Notes: generated by a model not told the origin, from the sequence alone. 64,000 bases of DNA from Microcoleus sp. FACHB-672 (GCF_014695725.1 NZ_JACJOU010000022.1:1-64000); one strand, 5' to 3'; counted from the first letter of the stretch, positions 8,841 through 18,785 are shown. A program made the numbers and translations.

Positions 8841-10028
8841 ATGCGCGTAATATTGATGACCGGCAAAGGAGGCGTGGGCAAAACCTCCGTAGCAGCGGCT
8901 ACAGGCTTGCGTTGTGCTGAACTCGGCTATAGAACCCTTGTGCTGAGTACAGATCCCGCTCACTCTTTGGCAGACAGTTTTGATCTGGAACTGGGCCACG
9001 AGCCGCAACTGGTGCGCCCCAACTTATGGGGGGCAGAACTCGATGCGCTGATGGAATTAGAAAGCAATTGGGGTGCGGTGAAGCGCTACATCACTCAAGT
9101 TCTGCAAGCGCGAGGACTGGATGGCGTCCAAGCTGAAGAGCTGGCCATTCTACCGGGTATGGATGAGATTTTTGGCCTAGTCCGGATGAAGCGTCATTAT
9201 GACGAGGGTGAATTTGATGTGCTGATCATTGACTCAGCACCCACCGGCACAGCATTGAGATTGCTGAGTTTACCGGAAGTCAGTGGCTGGTATATGCGCC
9301 GGTTTTATCGCCCACTGCAACAAATGTCAGTTGTGCTGCGCCCTTTGGTTGAACCATTTTTTAAACCTCTTGCCGGTTTTTCCCTGCCTGACAGAGAGGT
9401 GATGGATGCGCCCTATGAGTTTTACGAACAAATTGAAGCATTAGAAAAAGTTCTCACAGATAATACTCAAACATCTGTGCGCTTAGTCACCAATCCAGAG
9501 AAAATGGTGATTAAAGAGTCGCTTCGTGCTCATGCCTATTTAAGTCTTTATAACGTCGGCACAGATCTAGTCGTGGCAAACCGGATTATTCCTGAATCTG
9601 TAACCGATCCTTTCTTTCAGCGCTGGAAAGAAAATCAGCAGCAATACCGGCACGAAATTCACGAGAATTTTCACCCACTGCCGGTTAAGGAAGTCCCCCT
9701 TTATTCCGAAGAAATGTGCGGCTTAGCTGCCTTAGATCGCCTGAAAGAAACGCTGTATGCGGATGAAGATCCGACTCAGGTTTACTACAAAGAAACCACC
9801 CTAAGAGTGGTACAAGAGAATAATCAGTACAGCTTAGAACTTTACTTGCCTGGAATTCCTAAAGATCAAGTTCAACTGAATAAGACGGGGGATGAATTAA
9901 ATATCCGAATTGGCAACCACCGGCGCAATTTAGTGCTGCCGCAAGCATTGGCTGCTCTACAGCCTGCCGGTGCCAAAATGGAAGATGATTATCTCAAGAT
10001 TCGCTTTACTGAGGTGGCAAAGGTTTAG
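8841..10028 (+). CDS. ArsA/GET3-family ATPase with C-terminal Hsp20-like domain
   Basis: This 395-residue deviant P-loop ATPase has GKGGVGKT at residues 8-15, the A-loop/switch I motif [12 protein letters not shown] near 36 and the switch II segment [16 protein letters not shown] near 130. The final ~85 residues (from [20 protein letters not shown]) look like the small-heat-shock-protein-type beta domain fused to many cyanobacterial ArsA homologues. There is a single ATPase half and no CxxC zinc pair as in eukaryotic GET3. No ars genes are near, so an arsenite pump role is unlikely. A GET3-like chaperone or targeting function is inference. The ATG at 8841 overlaps nothing and is preceded by a weak GGCGGGG. 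Confidence 0.88.
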   Translation: MRVILMTGKGGVGKTSVAAATGLRCAELGYRTLVLSTDPAHSLADSFDLELGHEPQLVRPNLWGAELDALMELESNWGAVKRYITQVLQARGLDGVQAEELAILPGMDEIFGLVRMKRHYDEGEFDVLIIDSAPTGTALRLLSLPEVSGWYMRRFYRPLQQMSVVLRPLVEPFFKPLAGFSLPDREVMDAPYEFYEQIEALEKVLTDNTQTSVRLVTNPEKMVIKESLRAHAYLSLYNVGTDLVVANRIIPESVTDPFFQRWKENQQQYRHEIHENFHPLPVKEVPLYSEEMCGLAALDRLKETLYADEDPTQVYYKETTLRVVQENNQYSLELYLPGIPKDQVQLNKTGDELNIRIGNHRRNLVLPQALAALQPAGAKMEDDYLKIRFTEVAKV

Positions 10029-10048
10029 CCGGCGAAGTGAAAGGATTT

Positions 10049-10277
10049 ATGAGTTTTAAACTGGGCGCTTCTATTGCCGCATTTTACACAGGGAAACCGA
10101 TTGGAGAAAAGTTTCTGGAAGGGGCACCTGTGTCTGCGGCATGGAGGCTAGTGGTGAGGAATGTATAATGTTCTCCAGCAAGAAGTTGTGAGACTTTAGC
10201 GCATTAATCATCCGCAACAGCCGCAGGTTGATCACCAGAGTGAAGTGGTAGAAGCTGAGCCGGCTGTACCTGGTTAA
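10049..10277 (+). pseudogene. Decayed small gene (frameshift plus stop) after the ArsA-like gene
   Basis: An ATG at 10049 opens a 39-codon frame (starts MSFKLGASIAAFYTGKPIGE, stop at 10168). From about 10158 a different frame continues coherently as MYNVLQQEVVRL, hits one stop, and goes on as a Gln/Glu/Val-rich stretch ending ...EVVEAEPAVPG at a stop at 10277. Together they read like one small protein of about 75 residues broken by a frameshift and a nonsense codon. The alternative is a genuine 39-residue protein followed by chance coding-like sequence. I do not recognise the family. The remainder to 10404 shows nothing clear. Confidence 0.4.
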
Positions 10278-10404
10278 TCGATGCCGGTGGAAGATTTATT
10301 TATTTAGCGGATTAGCTACGCCTTAGCTTCTTACACCAGCGCTTAACCTATCTGTGGTTATCTGTGATAAAAATATATCGCATTCAGGCAAATTGACTAA
10401 CTTT

Positions 10405-12393
10405 TCATTTTGTCTCAACTGTAATATTCCAAGCATCTAAAGTAATTCCAACCGTTTGCTCAAGCAAAGTTAGTGCGTTTAAATAATCAATTCTAGCGTC
10501 TAATTCTGCATTTCTGGCTTGGGCTAAGTCATTTTGAAAACCGACAACATCAATAATATTGGATATTCCTAATTTAAGCTTTTCTTGTTCTATACTCAGT
10601 TGCTTTTCAGATAATTCTCTAGCGCGTTGGGCAAGTTCCACTTGTTTGAGCTTCAAGTTAACATCTCTGATTCTATCCGTTACTTCAATTTCTAAACTTT
10701 CTTTCACATCATTTAAACTGTTTTCAGCTTGAAGTCGGTTAACTCGACTTCGTTGATATCTTTGTTCGACTGTTAAATCGCCAAATTCTCGGCTGAAAGT
10801 CAAGCCGGCTCTCACGTCTGTTGTTTTATCGCTTCCTGTATTTGCGACATTGCCATAGGTTGCATTAAAATCTAAATTCCACTTTCGCTCATTTTCTGCT
10901 AGTAAAAGCGCAAATTTAGAGATATCTAGGGCAAGTGTTGAGCGTAAATAATTGGGATTGTTGGTCAAAGCAAGTTGGTTTAAATTTTTTACATCTGGCG
11001 GTGTTGTGGGTAACGAAGAAGGTGCGGCGGCTAAAATATTGGTAGTTCGCTCAATGTCGAGAATTTTAATCAGTTCCAACCTGACTCGCTCTCGCTCATT
11101 CTCAGCAGCTAATAAAGTGAGTTGCCGGCTGGCAACATTTGTCTCACTTGGAAAAATATCCACTGGCGCTTCTCTGCCGGCATTAATTAAAACCTGCAAA
11201 GTTTCCAATTGCTGTTGAGCAATTTCTAGAGAAATTCTTTCGATTTTAACGCGTTCCTGAGCTTGTAGTAAGTTTCTATAAGCTAAAATAGCATTGGTTA
11301 TAATATCGCTCAGCGTAGATTTTAAAAATAAAATATTAGCTTGTTCGTTCAAACGAGCAATATCTATAGAAGCTCGGTTAACTTCAACGCCAAATCCCCT
11401 TAAAAGCGGTTGATTAAAATTGAGCTGGAGATTTTGTCCAAGTGCGCCGCCATCATTGAAATCATCATCAAAATCAAAGTTATTCGTTGTTAAAGCGCGT
11501 CCCGTGCCATTCCAGCCAAAACTCAAGTTTCCACCTGCAGGAAGGGTAACAGAAACATTTGCCCCCAGATCCACGCCGCCTGATTTGCTTGTGCCGGCAC
11601 CTACTCTTTGGCGATCTAATGCGATTGAAATTCTGGGTGTAAAATTAGGAACAAACTTATCTTGTGCAACGGCTAAATCTTGTCTTTGTACAATTCTTTC
11701 GAGATAAGCGTTTTTAATTCCTCGATTATTCTGCAAAGCCAAAATTACAATATCAGAAACCGTTAAAAGAATCCCTGGCTCATCGGTAACGGATGGTTGT
11801 TGTGCCGGCTTTTGTTTCGTTTCTGTCTGTAAATCACCTCTTTTTTTACTTTCTAAATTATTGTTGGTCGGTGAATTTGAGCTAGATGCCGACAAGGAAT
11901 GCTGTTGAAATTGGGTGGAAATTTTTGCAGGGGAATTGAGGGGTTGAGAACGATTCGCAGACGCTAAAGTATTAACCGACTTTTTCCATCCAAATTTTTT
12001 TATCCGACTCTGAGAATTGTTTACTGCTGTTTTTAATGCCAAATTTTGATAAGTTGAAGATTGAACTACCGACGCGGGCGGAGAAATTGGTTGCTGCTGT
12101 TGAACGTTAGGAAGTGGAGGATTATTTTGAGTTGAGATTTGAGAAGATATTAACCGCTGAGTGTTTTTAACTTGAACAGGGTTAATTTTTGCAGAGGGTG
12201 CCGGCTCAACTAATTTACCTTCAGCAGTTGCTTTGACAGTTAAAAAAGGTTTAACAGCAAAAGCTAAAATACAAACCCAGCCCACAGTAGCACCCACGAG
12301 TGTGAGAATGCGAAATATCCTGTCTCGGATGGAGAGAACTGAGGAAGGGCTTGGATCTAGCTCGTCGGAAGTAGGATGCGGGGGCTGATGCAT
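10405..12393 (-). CDS. TolC-like outer-membrane efflux protein
   Basis: This 662-residue protein is a member of the outer-membrane efflux family. The C-terminal ~440 residues contain the two OEP repeats of long alpha-helices and short beta segments (for example NLQLNFNQPLLRGFGVEVNRA and ARIDYLNALTLLEQTVGI). Before them sits an unusually long N-terminal extension of about 200 residues with one hydrophobic segment (about 29-50) and then low-complexity Gln/Ser/Pro/Asn-rich sequence. The gene lies last in a minus-strand cluster after a membrane-fusion protein and a MacB-type permease, so it is the likely exit duct of that exporter. The substrate is unknown. The hydrophobic segment is rather far from the N-terminus for a signal peptide and may act as an anchor. 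Confidence 0.88.
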   Translation of the reverse strand: MHQPPHPTSDELDPSPSSVLSIRDRIFRILTLVGATVGWVCILAFAVKPFLTVKATAEGKLVEPAPSAKINPVQVKNTQRLISSQISTQNNPPLPNVQQQQPISPPASVVQSSTYQNLALKTAVNNSQSRIKKFGWKKSVNTLASANRSQPLNSPAKISTQFQQHSLSASSSNSPTNNNLESKKRGDLQTETKQKPAQQPSVTDEPGILLTVSDIVILALQNNRGIKNAYLERIVQRQDLAVAQDKFVPNFTPRISIALDRQRVGAGTSKSGGVDLGANVSVTLPAGGNLSFGWNGTGRALTTNNFDFDDDFNDGGALGQNLQLNFNQPLLRGFGVEVNRASIDIARLNEQANILFLKSTLSDIITNAILAYRNLLQAQERVKIERISLEIAQQQLETLQVLINAGREAPVDIFPSETNVASRQLTLLAAENERERVRLELIKILDIERTTNILAAAPSSLPTTPPDVKNLNQLALTNNPNYLRSTLALDISKFALLLAENERKWNLDFNATYGNVANTGSDKTTDVRAGLTFSREFGDLTVEQRYQRSRVNRLQAENSLNDVKESLEIEVTDRIRDVNLKLKQVELAQRARELSEKQLSIEQEKLKLGISNIIDVVGFQNDLAQARNAELDARIDYLNALTLLEQTVGITLDAWNITVETK

Positions 12394-12514
12394 AAGAATT
12401 AAAGCCGGCTCAGTAATTTTTTTGCAAAGGTGTTATTTTAAACCGCAGAGGGGTTAAGGTTTGGGGTGATTTAGTTTAGATTTTTTTGGTTATTTTTAAA
12501 CTTTTATGGAATTT

Positions 12515-13696
12515 TCACTCAGAACGTAATGCTTTAACGGGATCGAGTCGGCTGGCACGGATAGCCGGCATAAATCCAGCACCCACCCCCACTAATAGGG
12601 CTGATCCTAATGCTAAAGCTGCGGTGCCGGTTTCAAACTCGTAAGGCAGTGTAAACGTCTCAGCCACCACAACCGTTAACCCGTGTACTGTTACAATTGC
12701 TACCATTCCCCCGACTAAACTTAAAATCGCTGCTTCTAGAATAAACTGCAACATAATATCGGTCTGAGTTGCCCCAATTGCTCGCCTCAGACCGATTTCT
12801 GGGGTACGTTCCATCACCGCTGCGATACTAATATTAGCAATTCCAACGCCCCCAACCAGCAGTGAAATTGCCCCCAGTGCTAGCAGTGCTTGTGAAACCA
12901 ATTCCAGGGTTTTTTGCTGCTCTATAATTTTCTTAACACTGTTATAAATATAAAACTTCTGACCTGGAAAACGCTGTTCCAGAAGCTTCTTAACTTGTTC
13001 TCCCATATCTGCCAAGTCTTCCATCTTGTAAGGGCGCAGCCAAATTTCTCCAATATCGCGGCGACCCGTCAGGGCGCTGTGAACCGACATCGGCAGTAGC
13101 AATTGTCCCTCTGGCTCACCCAGACTCTCCTTGGTTGGCACCACCCCTACGACAATATAAGGCCGGCTATCAGCATAGATGCGTTGATTGATCGGATCTT
13201 CGCCTTGAAACAGGGTTTCTACCAAAAATTCATCAATTACCACTACAGGACGGTAGCTAGCAAAATCCCCAGGATTGAAAAATCGGCCCGCCACCAATTG
13301 CCGGCCAGTTGTGAGCAAGTAGTCTAGAGAAACCGCCTGCATGTCAGGCGTGGCTTCCTCTCCCTGAAACACCGTTTTTGGAGCACCTGTCGACTCTCCC
13401 GCACTGATCGCCTGCAAACCCACGATTCGCTGTCGCAAAAATTCCATATCTTCCAACTTCAGATCGAGCCGCTGCCCGGTGTCACGATCCCACAGGGCGA
13501 AAACCCTAAGGTGCGGCGCATCGCGTTCTGCGAGTTGCTGTTGGAGCACAGCTTTGCTAATATTGCCCACTTGAAGCGTGGCGCTGACAGCAGCCACTCC
13601 CATGAACACTCCCAGCGTTGTCAAGGCGGAACGCAAGGGGTTGCCGCGCAAAGAGTTGCAAGTGAGGGCGAGGAGATCGAAAGGGGCGAGGCTCAT
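12515..13696 (-). CDS. MacB-type ABC transporter permease
   Basis: This 393-residue protein has the four-helix topology of MacB/FtsX-like permeases: helix 1 near residues 22-45, a large extracytoplasmic MacB_PCD domain to about 270, then three helices (about 270-295, 318-345, 358-380). The conserved coupling segment ERTPEIGLRRAIGATQTDIM is present, and the C-terminus ends in the typical PAIRASRLDPVKALRSE. The nucleotide-binding partner normally encoded beside it is not found in this cluster, so the ATPase must come from elsewhere. It starts 21 nt after the upstream adaptor gene stops, consistent with an operon. Confidence 0.92.
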   Translation of the reverse strand: MSLAPFDLLALTCNSLRGNPLRSALTTLGVFMGVAAVSATLQVGNISKAVLQQQLAERDAPHLRVFALWDRDTGQRLDLKLEDMEFLRQRIVGLQAISAGESTGAPKTVFQGEEATPDMQAVSLDYLLTTGRQLVAGRFFNPGDFASYRPVVVIDEFLVETLFQGEDPINQRIYADSRPYIVVGVVPTKESLGEPEGQLLLPMSVHSALTGRRDIGEIWLRPYKMEDLADMGEQVKKLLEQRFPGQKFYIYNSVKKIIEQQKTLELVSQALLALGAISLLVGGVGIANISIAAVMERTPEIGLRRAIGATQTDIMLQFILEAAILSLVGGMVAIVTVHGLTVVVAETFTLPYEFETGTAALALGSALLVGVGAGFMPAIRASRLDPVKALRSE

Positions 13697-13717
13697 ATCG
13701 ATTTTAGAGTTAGGCAG

Positions 13718-15304
13718 TTATTTTTTGGTTCTCGGTTTTCCCTTGCCATTTTTAGCTTTCGGGGGTTCTATTTCGGGAGTCACCGGCATTCCAGCCTCCA
13801 AAGCAGCCTCTGGCGGGGGCACCACAACCTGGTCGCCCGGTCGCAGTCCAGATTTGACCTCCACCGTGACTAACCCTTCTAAACCCAGCTTAACAGGACG
13901 TTTCTGAGCTTTGCCTTGAGTGTCGCGCACCCAGACAAACGGTAATGGACCCTCCCGCTGAATGGCCTCTGTATCCAAAACCACAACGTTCTGCCGCGCA
14001 TCCAGCACGATTTCCACATTCACCTGACTGCCTGGAATCAGCTTACCGCTCGGAGTGCTCAGCCGCACCGTTGCCGGCACAGTTGCTTGAGCGGCTTCGC
14101 TGCTTTGATCTTGGCTATTTTGGGTGCCGGCACCTGCCAGTGGTGACAAACTCACAATCTGGCCGGCGAAGGTTTCTCCTTCTGGGCCAATCACACTAAT
14201 CCGGGCTTCTTGATTCGGCTTTACTCGCGCCGCATTCAGAGTGGAAAGCTGAAGTTTTACGAATTCTTGGGAGGGATCGCCCAGGGTGAGCAGCTTATCG
14301 CTGAGGTTAACGCCATCCCCTTCTTTAACGACGAGGTCGAGAATCACACCGCTAATCGGGGCAATCACAACATTTTCTTGAAGTTTCGCTTCAATTTCTT
14401 GGCGTTCTAATTGCGCTTGTTGTAGTGCGATAGTCGCGGTGGCAACGTCTGCTTCTGCCTGTCGCAATGCAGCGGTGGCGTCTCGTTCAGAGGCTTCCGC
14501 TTGTTGCAATGTAGTGCGATCTTCTTCGGCTTTGTCCTGAAATTCTTCTTCTATTGTTTGAATTTCTAACTGAAGGCGTTGTTGCTCAATAATATTGGTG
14601 TTCACTTGTGACTGTGCTTCGCGTAAAGAAGATTCAGCATTGCGAACTGTCTCTTCCTGCTCTCGAAGTTCCGTTTTGGCAATGAAACCTCGACGATCTA
14701 ATTCTTCAAGTTCACGCAGCTCTCGCTGTGTAGATGCGAGGCTTTCTTTAGCATCAAGAACTTTTTGCCGGCTGCTTGCTAAGGTGAGTTGTTGTTTTTC
14801 GCTCTCCAACTGCTGCTGGTTGAGACGGATTTGTTTTGTATTGTCGCGCCGGCTGACAATATCCTGTAGTGCCTTTTGGGCAGCGTTGAGCTGTGCGGTG
14901 GCTTCGAGAACTTTCTGCCGGTTATTTGCTAGGGTGATTTCCTGTTCCCGAATTTTCGCCTGCTGGGTGCTGAGGCTTATCTGTCGTTCCGGGTTTCGCA
15001 ACACGAGCAGTTGCTCCCCAGAATCAACGCGTTCGCCTTGTCGCACCAATACTTGAGCAACTGCACCTTCTAGGGGCGATTTGAGTGTCTGCTGACCCCC
15101 AAGTTCCACTGTGCCGCTCTCGTTGATTGTACTTTCAACGTTGTCTTGTTTAACGTCAATTAGACGCACCGAGACGGCATCGGCTGGCCGGTTAATAATT
15201 TGGCCATAGACTAACCAGCCGCCAGCGCTTGCCAGGGCTAAAACTGCTGACATCATGATCCATTTGATGCCGGCTGTGACTTGTTTTTTATCTTTTTGCC
15301 CCAT
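13718..15304 (-). CDS. Membrane fusion (HlyD/MacA-type) adaptor protein
   Basis: This 528-residue periplasmic adaptor has one N-terminal membrane anchor (about residues 13-31), a lipoyl-like half domain (ESTINESGTVELGGQQTLKS...), a very long coiled-coil hairpin rich in Gln/Glu (about 105-315) and the second lipoyl half with APISGVILDLVVKEGDGV, followed by the beta-barrel part. The lysine-rich tail ends PKAKNGKGKPRTKK. The long hairpin suits docking onto a TolC-type channel, and such a gene lies in the same cluster after the permease. First gene of the cluster; start ATG at 15304. Confidence 0.92.
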   Translation of the reverse strand: MGQKDKKQVTAGIKWIMMSAVLALASAGGWLVYGQIINRPADAVSVRLIDVKQDNVESTINESGTVELGGQQTLKSPLEGAVAQVLVRQGERVDSGEQLLVLRNPERQISLSTQQAKIREQEITLANNRQKVLEATAQLNAAQKALQDIVSRRDNTKQIRLNQQQLESEKQQLTLASSRQKVLDAKESLASTQRELRELEELDRRGFIAKTELREQEETVRNAESSLREAQSQVNTNIIEQQRLQLEIQTIEEEFQDKAEEDRTTLQQAEASERDATAALRQAEADVATATIALQQAQLERQEIEAKLQENVVIAPISGVILDLVVKEGDGVNLSDKLLTLGDPSQEFVKLQLSTLNAARVKPNQEARISVIGPEGETFAGQIVSLSPLAGAGTQNSQDQSSEAAQATVPATVRLSTPSGKLIPGSQVNVEIVLDARQNVVVLDTEAIQREGPLPFVWVRDTQGKAQKRPVKLGLEGLVTVEVKSGLRPGDQVVVPPPEAALEAGMPVTPEIEPPKAKNGKGKPRTKK

Positions 15305-15493
15305 TATGAACTCTTATAGGCGAGGCGATTCCTCTTAATTTAACTATTGGTGGTGAGCTAGAGCAAAGAAATTTATATTAAACTTCATGCAAAAGTCTTC
15401 AAATGCCAATCTATGCCGGCGCGTTACGCTGCACGAGCATCTGTGATTAAAAAAGATTTTTTCAAGAAATCCATTGTCAATGTTTTGAGAAAG

Positions 15494-15532
15494 TCGGGAC
15501 TTGAAAGCTCACTGTTGTTTGACTTGTCCCGA
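15494..15532 (-). terminator. Inverted repeat after dnaN
   Basis: A 7-bp stem TCGGGAC (15494-15500) / GTCCCGA (15526-15532) lies about 30 nt beyond the dnaN stop codon. It may terminate dnaN transcription, but the loop is long (25 nt) and no strong T-tract follows. Confidence 0.35.
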
Positions 15533-15562
15533 ACAAATTGACTCAATGAATGTTTTGATAGC

Positions 15563-16744
15563 TCAAGCTCTCAATTGCACCGGCATGACTAAATAAATCA
15601 TTTTCATCCCTCCCAACGGCGTTAGAACCACCGGATTTGTCGCTAAATTAAGCTGAATCTGAATTTCAGAAGTGCTTAGCACTTTTAACCCATCCATCAA
15701 ATATTTAACATTGAAGGCAATTTCTTTCGGTTCATCTGCCGAAATTTGCGCCGGCATTGACTCTCTTCCACTCCCCACATCCGCCGCTTCAACTGATAGA
15801 AAAATCTGCTGGTTCTCGCTATCAAGCGTACACTTGACAATATTATTCTTTTGATCTGCAAGCACCGCAATCCGCTCTAAAGCGCTCAACAGTTGCCGCC
15901 GGTCAACATTAACTTGGTTAGAAAAATTTTTGGGAATTAATTGCCGGTAAGCCGGATATTGTCCCTCTAATTTTCGGCTCGTCAGCCGCTGATCTCCTAA
16001 CTCAAAAACAATTTGCCCTTGGTCAAAATGCAGGGCGATCGGTTCAGATCCTTGGCGCATTCCCACCATTCGTTCCAATTCCCGCAAAGCTCTCGCCGGA
16101 ACCGTCATTTCAAATTCTCGGTTGTCGGTTTCTGGCTGATCTGAGTCCTCATCAACCTTACCCTGTTTGGGTGTTTGCACAACAGCCAGCCGGTGGCCAT
16201 CAGTCGCTGCAAATTCTAAGTCATCTTGCCCAACTTTCAAGTGGACGCCGGTGAGTACCTGCTTGGTTTCATCCGCACTGGTGGCGAACAAAGAACCCCG
16301 CAGTCCTTCAATTAAAGCCTCACCAGGCAAATAGATTGCTTGACCATTTTCCACAACCGGCAACTCTGGAAATTCTTCTACTCCCATTCCCCGAACTTTG
16401 TAGCGTCCTGACGTTGAAGTGATGGTGGCAGTAATACCGGCATCTGAACCCTCACCGGCAGCTTCTTCAACCGCTAGCGTGATCTCTCCCTGGGGCAAAC
16501 GCGACACAATATCATTGAGTAGTTTTGCCGGCAGCGTCATTTCCCCCCCCTCTTCCACAGAGGCAGCAAAACTGGTGCGAAGTCCGAGACTAAGGTCAAA
16601 TCCTGTCAACTGCACCCGCTGCGTTTCCACATCCGCACTCAAGAGTACGTTAGCAAGCACTGGATGCGTCGGACGAGAAGGCACTGCACGACTTACGAGC
16701 GATAAATTGGTACTGAGGTCACTTTGGGCACAAACCAGCTTCAT
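15563..16744 (-). CDS. dnaN: DNA polymerase III beta subunit (sliding clamp)
   Basis: The clamp is a homodimeric ring that tethers the replicative polymerase to DNA. From the ATG at 16744 the product is 393 residues beginning MKLVCAQSDLSTNLSLVSRA, which matches the usual cyanobacterial start and length. Three clamp domains follow, with TLPAKLLNDIVSRLP near residue 67 and the C-terminal ...VYLVMPVQLRA-type ending (here MIYLVMPVQLRA) that forms part of the partner-binding pocket. The frame stays open upstream to 16969 but that part is not conserved clamp sequence and runs into the DnaA-box region, so it is excluded. Together with dnaA on the same strand it brackets the predicted origin. Confidence 0.97.
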   Translation of the reverse strand: MKLVCAQSDLSTNLSLVSRAVPSRPTHPVLANVLLSADVETQRVQLTGFDLSLGLRTSFAASVEEGGEMTLPAKLLNDIVSRLPQGEITLAVEEAAGEGSDAGITATITSTSGRYKVRGMGVEEFPELPVVENGQAIYLPGEALIEGLRGSLFATSADETKQVLTGVHLKVGQDDLEFAATDGHRLAVVQTPKQGKVDEDSDQPETDNREFEMTVPARALRELERMVGMRQGSEPIALHFDQGQIVFELGDQRLTSRKLEGQYPAYRQLIPKNFSNQVNVDRRQLLSALERIAVLADQKNNIVKCTLDSENQQIFLSVEAADVGSGRESMPAQISADEPKEIAFNVKYLMDGLKVLSTSEIQIQLNLATNPVVLTPLGGMKMIYLVMPVQLRA

Positions 16745-16920
16745 GGCGTTTAAATGTCTACTTTGGAGTGATTGAAGTACGGAACACGCCATACCCCTGA
16801 GCGATATTTTGGCAGAATTTGCCTGGAAGGAAATCGTAGCACTCTCTAGAGTTAACAATCTAGTTGGATGCCGGTGCGAATAAAACGACTGATCAGAAAT
16901 GAATTTATAAAGAGTAGTCG

Positions 16921-17215
16921 TAAAGGCTGTGGAAATTGTGGAAAAACTTGAGAAACGCTTTGCCGGCAAATCTTTGATGCCGGTTCAGCCTGTGGAAAAC
17001 CTGTGGGAAAAGTCCCCGGTTTTTCCACAGAGTATTTATACTTGTCCGGGTTTTTCACTGGATCAGGCCGCTTTTCCACAGATTATCCACAGAGTTTTCC
17101 ACAACTTTAGGGAAGTTTTCCACAGGATGGGTCGACCTTCTTAATTCTTAACCGTATTATTTAATAAAAGTTAAAATCAAAAATTTTCTGCATCGGCAAC
17201 AAAAAGCCGATCAAG
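16921..17215. other. Predicted chromosomal replication origin (oriC) with DnaA boxes
   Basis: The dnaA-dnaN spacer holds at least eight matches to the DnaA box. TTTTCCACA lies on the plus strand at 17021, 17072, 17095 and 17116. TTATCCACA, the perfect consensus, is at 17083. On the minus strand TTTTCCACA is at 16937-16945 and 16991-16999, and ATTTCCACA at 16928-16936. A degenerate copy is at 17002. The boxes switch orientation around 17011-17020. An AT-rich stretch at 17137-17190 on the dnaA side is the natural candidate for the unwinding element. Position between dnaA and dnaN is classic for bacterial origins. Unwinding site and activity are inferred. Confidence 0.88.
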
Positions 17216-17270
17216 AACTTCGCAGTTTTGCATCTGTGTACAGGCAATCTTCAAGGTTAGGAAAGAAAGA

Positions 17271-18641
17271 TTACCTAGATGGCCGACTTGCAAAATTAAT
17301 GCGATCACTCAGTTGGCGAAGCGTTTGGGCTAAACTGGGATCGCTCTCTTTTAGTTGGGCAACTTTTTCGCAGCTATACATCACGGTTGTATGATCTTTG
17401 CCGCCAAATTCTTCTCCAATTTTCGGCAAACTTAAGTCTGTATGCTGTCGCATTAAATACATTCCAATTTGACGAGCTTGACTAATTTCTCGCCGACGCG
17501 AGTTGCTTTTCAAGTCTTCGATTGAAACATCAAAGGCTTCGGCAATCGCCATAATCACTGCTGCCGGTGAAGCTTCTATTTTCTCTGTTTGAGGATTTAA
17601 AATCGGCGTAATATTTTCCACCGTCATCGGTAAACCAGAAATTGAGATATAGGCAACCGCCCGAATTAAAGCTCCCTCTAATTCTCGAATATTGGAGGTG
17701 TAGCTAGAGGCGATATATTCAATCACATCTCTAGGCAGACGCATATTTTCGTACTCTGCCTTTTTTTGCAAAATTGCCATCCGTGTTTCTAAATCGGGCG
17801 TTTGAATATCTGCAATCAAACCCATTGAAAAGCGAGAACAAAGTCGTTCTTGTAGGCGAGGAATTTGATTAGGAGGCCGGTCTGAGGCGATCACAACTTG
17901 CTTACCGGCTTCGTGCAAGGTATTAAATGTGTGGAAAAATTCTTCTTGGGTGTATTCTTTGCCTTCGAGAAATTGAATGTCGTCTACCAAGATGACATCT
18001 GCAGCGCGATAATGCTCGCGAAAGCTTTGCATACTATCTTTACGAATGGCTGCGATTAAATCATTGGTAAATTGTTCAGTGGAAACATAAAAGATTTTGG
18101 CATCGGGATCGATTTCCAAGCGATAGTGACCGATAGCCTGCATTAAATGGGTTTTTCCTAAGCCGACACCGCCACACAGAAACAGGGGATTAAATTCTCG
18201 TCCGGGAGATTCTGCCACGGCAAGAGAAGCGGCGTGAGCCATGCGATTGTTAGATCCAACCACGAAGCGCGAGAAAACATATTTCTGGTTTAAGTCGGTC
18301 GGTTTGGGCCGGGGGGTGGGTGTGGGTTCTGGGGTGCCGGTGGCAGATGGCCACAGAAATTGGGTTTCACCGGCACTCGTGGTTTGATCAGCTTGGGCCG
18401 TGGTAATGTAAATTTCGACGCTGTGGCCCAAAATGTCACGCACAACGTCAGCAATGGTTTTGATGTAATACTTCTGCAACCAATTACGCGCAAAAGGGTT
18501 GGGCGTGCGAATGATCAAACAGTTATTTTCCAGTTGTTCGGCACTGGCAGTCTTGATCCAAGTCTCGAAGGTAGGCCGGCTCAGTTGCAGTTGCAGGCGT
18601 TCTAAGACTTGATTCCAAAGACTTTCAAGGGGAATGGTCAC
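17271..18641 (-). CDS. dnaA: Chromosomal replication initiator DnaA
   Basis: This 456-residue initiator has all four domains: domain I (residues 1-80, [21 protein letters not shown]), a Pro/Thr-rich linker (about 90-117), the AAA+ domain with Walker [10 protein letters not shown] (157-165) and Walker B ILVDDIQF (Asp220, Asp221), and the DNA-binding domain IV with [15 protein letters not shown] near the C-terminus. It binds the DnaA boxes located just downstream of its own stop codon. Autoregulation is not evident, since boxes lie on the dnaN side. The spacer upstream of dnaA is filled with heptanucleotide repeats. Confidence 0.98.
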   Translation of the reverse strand: MTIPLESLWNQVLERLQLQLSRPTFETWIKTASAEQLENNCLIIRTPNPFARNWLQKYYIKTIADVVRDILGHSVEIYITTAQADQTTSAGETQFLWPSATGTPEPTPTPRPKPTDLNQKYVFSRFVVGSNNRMAHAASLAVAESPGREFNPLFLCGGVGLGKTHLMQAIGHYRLEIDPDAKIFYVSTEQFTNDLIAAIRKDSMQSFREHYRAADVILVDDIQFLEGKEYTQEEFFHTFNTLHEAGKQVVIASDRPPNQIPRLQERLCSRFSMGLIADIQTPDLETRMAILQKKAEYENMRLPRDVIEYIASSYTSNIRELEGALIRAVAYISISGLPMTVENITPILNPQTEKIEASPAAVIMAIAEAFDVSIEDLKSNSRRREISQARQIGMYLMRQHTDLSLPKIGEEFGGKDHTTVMYSCEKVAQLKESDPSLAQTLRQLSDRINFASRPSR

Positions 18642-18661
18642 CGCTTACCTCTACTGCTAAC

Positions 18662-18785
18662 TGGGCATGGGGAATGGGGGATGGGGGATTGGGCATGGGG
18701 CATGGGGATCTTTTCATCACCTCTTTCACTGTGTCACTCTCCCACTCTCCCACTCAGGACTTAGGACTCAGGACTCAGGACTCTC
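18662..18785. repeat. Heptanucleotide tandem repeats upstream of dnaA
   Basis: Two blocks of degenerate 7-nt repeats are present: GGGCATG/GGGAATG-like units at 18662-18708 and TCCCACT then AGGACTC units at about 18735-18785. They resemble the short tandemly repeated repetitive (STRR) sequences described in filamentous cyanobacteria. The remaining spacer to 19011 contains no gene; it must hold the divergent promoters of dnaA and the protease gene. Confidence 0.75.

Noticed and set aside
8841-10028. Arsenite-pump ATPase
   Set aside because: Single ATPase half with an Hsp20-like tail and no ars genes nearby; GET3/ArsA-like of unknown role is safer.
16745-16969. 75-codon N-terminal extension of dnaN
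   Set aside because: The conserved clamp sequence starts at MKLVCAQSDL (16744); the extension is not clamp-like and reaches into the DnaA-box region.
16852-17079. Minus-strand frame across the DnaA boxes
   Set aside because: The frame arises from the DnaA-box repeats in the origin and has no protein-like features.
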